Source of the DNA: Kiritimatiellia bacterium
Lineage (GTDB): Bacteria; Verrucomicrobiota; Kiritimatiellia; UBA8416; JABMPJ01
Assembly: GCA_029939545.1 (NCBI GenBank)
Contig: JAOZSS010000032.1
Span: forward strand, 1-17,225
Reading direction: 5' to 3'
Length of the DNA stretch: 17,225 bases
Below the pieces are notes generated by a model. The model searched no databases and was not told the origin of the DNA. It saw nothing but the letters and a program-made list of their open reading frames with translations. Shown piece after piece: positions 14,098 through 17,225 of the stretch (position 1 is the stretch's first letter; each line of letters starts with the position of its first letter). Both the position numbers and the translations under genes were made by a program.

Positions 14098-15296
14098 TTC
14101 CCCTTTCCCACGCTCCACCGCACCGGCATGTGACACACCCCTTCGTACCGTCGTTCGCTGCGCACAGTGATGGGATGCCCGTTGTCTAAGCGGTGGTAGT
14201 TGGTCTGGTGGTCCTGAGAATGCACGGAGAAAGAGAAGAGGTAGGCACCGGCCAACAGCTCCAGCGCACTGAAATCGAGCGTAATCGTCCCCTTCCCTTC
14301 GATAAAGGGGAGGTCAAACTCCTCGATCTGGGTGTTGTTGCCGTAGACGAGAATGCCGCTTGTGGTCTGGATCGAGAATCCGAAGACAGGCGCATCGATG
14401 CGGCGTGACGCCTCATACCCAATCTCGATCCGCACCGGCATGCCGCGCTGTAGCTCCTCCGCCTCCTGTCCCTCTGCGTCGAGGAAGCGCGCCGCCTTGA
14501 TCTTGACAGCGCCGGTGCCCCACTCCTTCGTCTCCGCCGTACAAGCCGTCTCGCGTGAGAGCCATTGATATTGCGCCACGACGGCATCCGGATCACCTGT
14601 CGCAATGATCTGCCCTTTCTCCATCAGGATCAACTGGTCGCTGATCGTGTGGACGGTGTTGAGATCGTGAGATACGACGAGCAGTGTTTTGCCCGCCTGC
14701 TTAAAGGCATCTATGCGCGCAATACATTTGCGCTGGAATGACGCGTCGCCCACGGCGAGTACTTCGTCGATGATCAGGATATCCGGATCCACTTCAACGG
14801 CCACGGAGAAGGCCAGGCGGACATACATGCCGGAGGAGTAGTGTTTCACCGGCTCATCAATCCACTCGGCCAGCTCGGCAAAGGCCACGATCTGATCGAA
14901 TCGCTCCGCCATCTGACGATGGCTGAGGCCCATGATGGCACCATAGAGGAACACGTTCTCACGCCCGGTAAGGTCGGGATGAAAACCGGCGCCCAGTTCC
15001 AACAGCGATGACACTTTGCCGCGCGTCGTGATAGTTCCTGATGTCGGCTGAGACGTCTGACTGATAAGCGACAGCAGTGTACTCTTGCCGGCGCCATTGG
15101 AACCGATAATCCCCACTGTTTCGCCCTGTTGCACGGCCACATTCACATCTCGCAATGCCCAGAAATCGCGCCGCTTGCCATGGCCACGCAAGGCATCCAC
15201 CACGATGGCCTTGATCGTAGTCTCACCGCGCTGCTGTTGCAGGGAGAACCGCTTTGAAACGTTGCGGACATCGATGATGGGTGCAGGGGTCGTCAC
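14094..15296 (-). CDS. wzt: ABC transporter ATP-binding subunit for polysaccharide export (Wzt-like) with C-terminal carbohydrate-binding domain
   Basis: A 400-residue ATPase that with Wzm exports O-antigen or related polysaccharide across the inner membrane. ATP motifs are all intact: Walker A GSNGAGKST (65-73), the LGAGFHPDLTGREN phrase (101-114) characteristic of the Wzt/TagH class, signature YSSGM (153-157), Walker B DILIIDE (172-178) and switch H210 (VVSHD). Residues about 255-395 form a beta-rich extension of the Wzt C-terminal type (VFGFSIQTTSGILVYGNNTQ), which in studied homologues recognises the capped end of the glycan. Start is GTG at 15296, overlapping the wzm stop by 4 bp. This is a useful contrast with the motif-poor ABC protein of the MCE operon. 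Confidence 0.95.
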   Translation of the reverse strand: MTTPAPIIDVRNVSKRFSLQQQRGETTIKAIVVDALRGHGKRRDFWALRDVNVAVQQGETVGIIGSNGAGKSTLLSLISQTSQPTSGTITTRGKVSSLLELGAGFHPDLTGRENVFLYGAIMGLSHRQMAERFDQIVAFAELAEWIDEPVKHYSSGMYVRLAFSVAVEVDPDILIIDEVLAVGDASFQRKCIARIDAFKQAGKTLLVVSHDLNTVHTISDQLILMEKGQIIATGDPDAVVAQYQWLSRETACTAETKEWGTGAVKIKAARFLDAEGQEAEELQRGMPVRIEIGYEASRRIDAPVFGFSIQTTSGILVYGNNTQIEEFDLPFIEGKGTITLDFSALELLAGAYLFSFSVHSQDHQTNYHRLDNGHPITVRSERRYEGVCHMPVRWSVGKGK

Positions 15297-16141
15297 AGCT
15301 TATCCCCGAAATTGACCTGCCATCTCTGGAACAGGGAAACACCAAGTGCAAGAATCAGCCACGACATCAGGAGTGATATCACAACTAGCCGGGGCGCCAT
15401 AAGGTCGGTGCCCAGAAACGCCGTCCGATATGCTGTCACGATGCCGCACATCGGGTTGAGCAGCGCCAGTCGCTGGAAGGCCTCCGGAATCTTCGAAAAG
15501 GGGTAGATGATCGGCGAAAGAAAGAACCAGGCCAGCATGACCGCACTCATCAGGTGCTCGGTGTCACGGAAGAACACGTTCATGCAAGAGAGGATTAAGC
15601 TCACCCCAAGGCAGAGCGCAAACTGACTCGCGATAACAAGCGGCAGAAGCCACATATCCCCGAGTGTCGTACCGTTCACGAACAGGAAGACCACCAGAAT
15701 CGGCAGCGTAATAGCAAAATTGACGAAGTTGGCCAGGACCGTCGACAGCGGCAGGATGATGCGGGGGAACGATGTTTTCTTAACCAGGCTGGCGTTCCCG
15801 AGAACGGCATGCAAAGAATCCCCCACACACATCGCCAGAAACTGCCAGACAAGAATACCTGTGACAAGCCTCTGTAGGAAAAGCGGATCACGCGCATCAA
15901 AGGAGAGAAGAATTTTCAGGAAGATCGAGTAAATGATGATCATGAACACGGGGTTCAGGAAGGTCCACAGAAAACCCAGGGCGGACCGCTTGTAGCGAAT
16001 CTTGATATTCTTCCCCACGAGAATCCACAAGAGATCCCGAAAAGCATAGATTTCCCTGAACAGCGGTACCATGTCGAACAGTGTCTGTGACGCGGTGAGT
16101 GTTGTCAAGTTGGGGATGATATGTGACACTGCATGCTTCAT
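15293..16141 (-). CDS. wzm: ABC-2 type polysaccharide exporter permease (Wzm-like)
   Basis: A 282-residue permease of the ABC-2 family with about six transmembrane segments. The N-terminal phrase REIYAFRDLLWILVGKNIKI followed by RYKRSALGFLWTFLNPVFM is the family signature, and the C-terminal NPMCGIVTAYRTAFLG also matches. It pairs with the adjacent Wzt for glycan export. The start is uncertain: ATG at 16141 gives this length, while ATG at 16072 (MVPLFREI) gives 259 residues and would leave room for a divergent promoter. Neither has a clear ribosome site. The longer frame up to 16264 overlaps the helicase gene and is rejected. First gene of the minus cluster. Confidence 0.9.
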   Translation of the reverse strand: MKHAVSHIIPNLTTLTASQTLFDMVPLFREIYAFRDLLWILVGKNIKIRYKRSALGFLWTFLNPVFMIIIYSIFLKILLSFDARDPLFLQRLVTGILVWQFLAMCVGDSLHAVLGNASLVKKTSFPRIILPLSTVLANFVNFAITLPILVVFLFVNGTTLGDMWLLPLVIASQFALCLGVSLILSCMNVFFRDTEHLMSAVMLAWFFLSPIIYPFSKIPEAFQRLALLNPMCGIVTAYRTAFLGTDLMAPRLVVISLLMSWLILALGVSLFQRWQVNFGDKL

Positions 16142-16160
16142 GAGTGATGCAGACAACAAC

Positions 16161-17225
16161 ATGCCCTGGCTGGATGAGCTGAACAGCGCACAACGCGAGG
16201 CGGTAACGCATGGGGACGGCCCGATTCTTGTCGTCGCCGGTGCCGGCAGCGGCAAGACACGCACGCTCGCCTACCGCGTAGCGGTCCTGGTCTCACGTGG
16301 TGTCCCGCCGGAGCGCATTCTTCTGCTCACCTTCACGCGCCGCGCCTCCCAGGAAATGACCAGCCGGGCCGAGGGCGTCATGGAGCGTGGTGCCCCCAGT
16401 ATGGCGCGCGTCTGGGGCGGCACCTTTCATGCCACCGCCAACCGCCTGCTGCGGATGTACGCCAAGGCGGTGAACCTGAGCGAAGACTTTACGGTCATGG
16501 ACCGCGGGGACTCCCATGATCTCATCAACATCATTCGCCATGACATGGAGCTGCACACCAAGGAGAAGCGCTTCCCGCGCAAGGCCACCTGCATCGACAT
16601 CTACTCCCGCGTCGTCAACAGCAGCGATCCGCTCTCCGACGTTTTGGCGCGCCACTTTCCCTGGTGCGATGCGTGGGAGCATGAACTAAAGCAGCTCTTC
16701 CAGAAGTATGTCGTCCGCAAACAGCAACAGAACGTCCTGGACTACGACGATCTCCTGCTCTACTGGGAACAGCTCGTCTGCCACAGCGAAGTCGCCGACC
16801 AGATTGTCGGCCGTTTCGATCATATCCTCGTCGACGAATATCAGGACACCAACCGGGTCCAGGCCGCCATTCTCAAGGCCATGCGGCGCGACAACCACAA
16901 CATCATGGTCGTGGGTGACGATGCCCAGAGCATCTATAGCTTCCGCGCCGCCACCGTGCGCAACATGCTGGACTTTCCCCAGGTATACCCGGACACCCAC
17001 ATTGTCACACTCGACCAGAATTACCGCTCCGTCTCGGCCATTCTGGATACCACCAACCGCGTCATCGGCGATGCACCCGAGCGCTTCACCAAGGACCTAT
17101 GGTCGGAACGCGGCCAGGGGCAGCGTCCGCAACTTGTGACCTGCCCCACTGAGGAGCAGCAGGACAGCTACGTGGTCGACCGCGTCCTTGAGCACTACGA
17201 ACAGGGAATCCCGCTACAGAAGCAG
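16161..17225 (+). CDS. UvrD/PcrA/Rep-type DNA helicase, 5' part (runs off window)
   Basis: The first 355 codons of a superfamily 1A 3'-5' DNA helicase; the frame is open to the window edge. Motifs in order: Q-motif region LNSAQREAVTHGDGP (7-21), Walker A AGAGSGKT (26-33), motif Ia LLTFTRRAS, GTFHATANRLL, Walker B LVDEYQDTN, motif III VGDDAQSIYSFR and motif IV LDQNYRS. Such helicases act in nucleotide excision and mismatch repair and in replication restart. Which paralogue (UvrD, PcrA, Rep) cannot be settled from the N-terminal part. ATG at 16161 (MPWLDELN) fits the family start; an in-frame ATG at 16140 (MSDADNN) is an alternative. No clear ribosome site for either. Divergent from wzm. Confidence 0.94.
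   Translation, partial: MPWLDELNSAQREAVTHGDGPILVVAGAGSGKTRTLAYRVAVLVSRGVPPERILLLTFTRRASQEMTSRAEGVMERGAPSMARVWGGTFHATANRLLRMYAKAVNLSEDFTVMDRGDSHDLINIIRHDMELHTKEKRFPRKATCIDIYSRVVNSSDPLSDVLARHFPWCDAWEHELKQLFQKYVVRKQQQNVLDYDDLLLYWEQLVCHSEVADQIVGRFDHILVDEYQDTNRVQAAILKAMRRDNHNIMVVGDDAQSIYSFRAATVRNMLDFPQVYPDTHIVTLDQNYRSVSAILDTTNRVIGDAPERFTKDLWSERGQGQRPQLVTCPTEEQQDSYVVDRVLEHYEQGIPLQKQ

Noticed and set aside
12508..14189. Plus-strand frames of 232 and 322 codons
   Set aside because: Antisense to coaX and nadC, no recognisable domains or ribosome sites.
16084..16108. TTGACA box on the minus strand upstream of wzm
   Set aside because: The -35 is perfect but the matching -10 at 17 bp (GACACT) is poor, and the wzm start is uncertain, so it was not called.

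Overview
The window looks like chromosomal DNA of a Gram-negative bacterium with moderately high GC. The outer-membrane themed content (MlaE/MCE lipid transport, Wzm/Wzt polysaccharide export, a PpiD/SurA-like chaperone), an RRM-type RNA-binding protein, and a housekeeping sigma factor with a very long Lys/Ala/Pro-rich N-terminal tail together suggest the PVC superphylum (Verrucomicrobiota, Kiritimatiellota or Lentisphaerota). That placement is inference from gene style and was not tested. I see no rRNA, tRNA, CRISPR array, insertion sequence or prophage.

Layout. Bases 1-43 hold the possible tail of a plus-strand gene. The minus strand then carries a membrane-anchored RRM protein (114-554) downstream of rpoD (624-2915), which has a good sigma70 promoter at 2973-3001. 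Between rpoD and the next operon lies a non-coding block with a ~195-bp inverted-repeat (MITE-like) element at 3066-3260. Next, also on minus, is a compact lipid-transport operon: MlaE permease, an MlaF-like ABC subunit that has lost its catalytic motifs, and an MCE/MlaD protein with a long helical, TPR-like C-terminus (6344 down to 3295). A repeat-rich intergenic block (6345-6716) precedes three plus-strand genes: an MBL-fold hydrolase, a secreted FecR-like protein ending in poly-aspartate (own promoter and a textbook terminator), and a PpiD/SurA-like membrane-anchored chaperone. These converge on a long minus-strand cluster running from 16141 down to 10287: wzm, wzt, nadC, coaX, manC and a radical SAM enzyme of the AmmeMemoRadiSam type, with 4-bp overlaps at two junctions. 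Divergent from wzm, a UvrD/PcrA-type helicase runs off the right edge; it is easy to miss because it has no stop codon inside the window.

How the genes relate. The wzm/wzt pair exports a polysaccharide and manC makes GDP-mannose, a likely sugar donor for it; nadC (NAD) and coaX (CoA) are cofactor genes interleaved in the same transcription unit. The MlaE/pseudo-MlaF/MCE operon should move lipids between inner and outer membranes, but no ATPase-competent subunit is encoded next to it, which is the most unusual functional point of the window.

The most striking non-genic signal is a set of short arrays of imperfect 7-bp repeats, each with a different heptamer, at 6491-6525, 6612-6646, 13165-13199 and 14070-14097. 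They sit only at gene borders, and two of them supply the stop codons of nadC and wzt. They resemble in style the heptanucleotide STRR repeats known from cyanobacteria.
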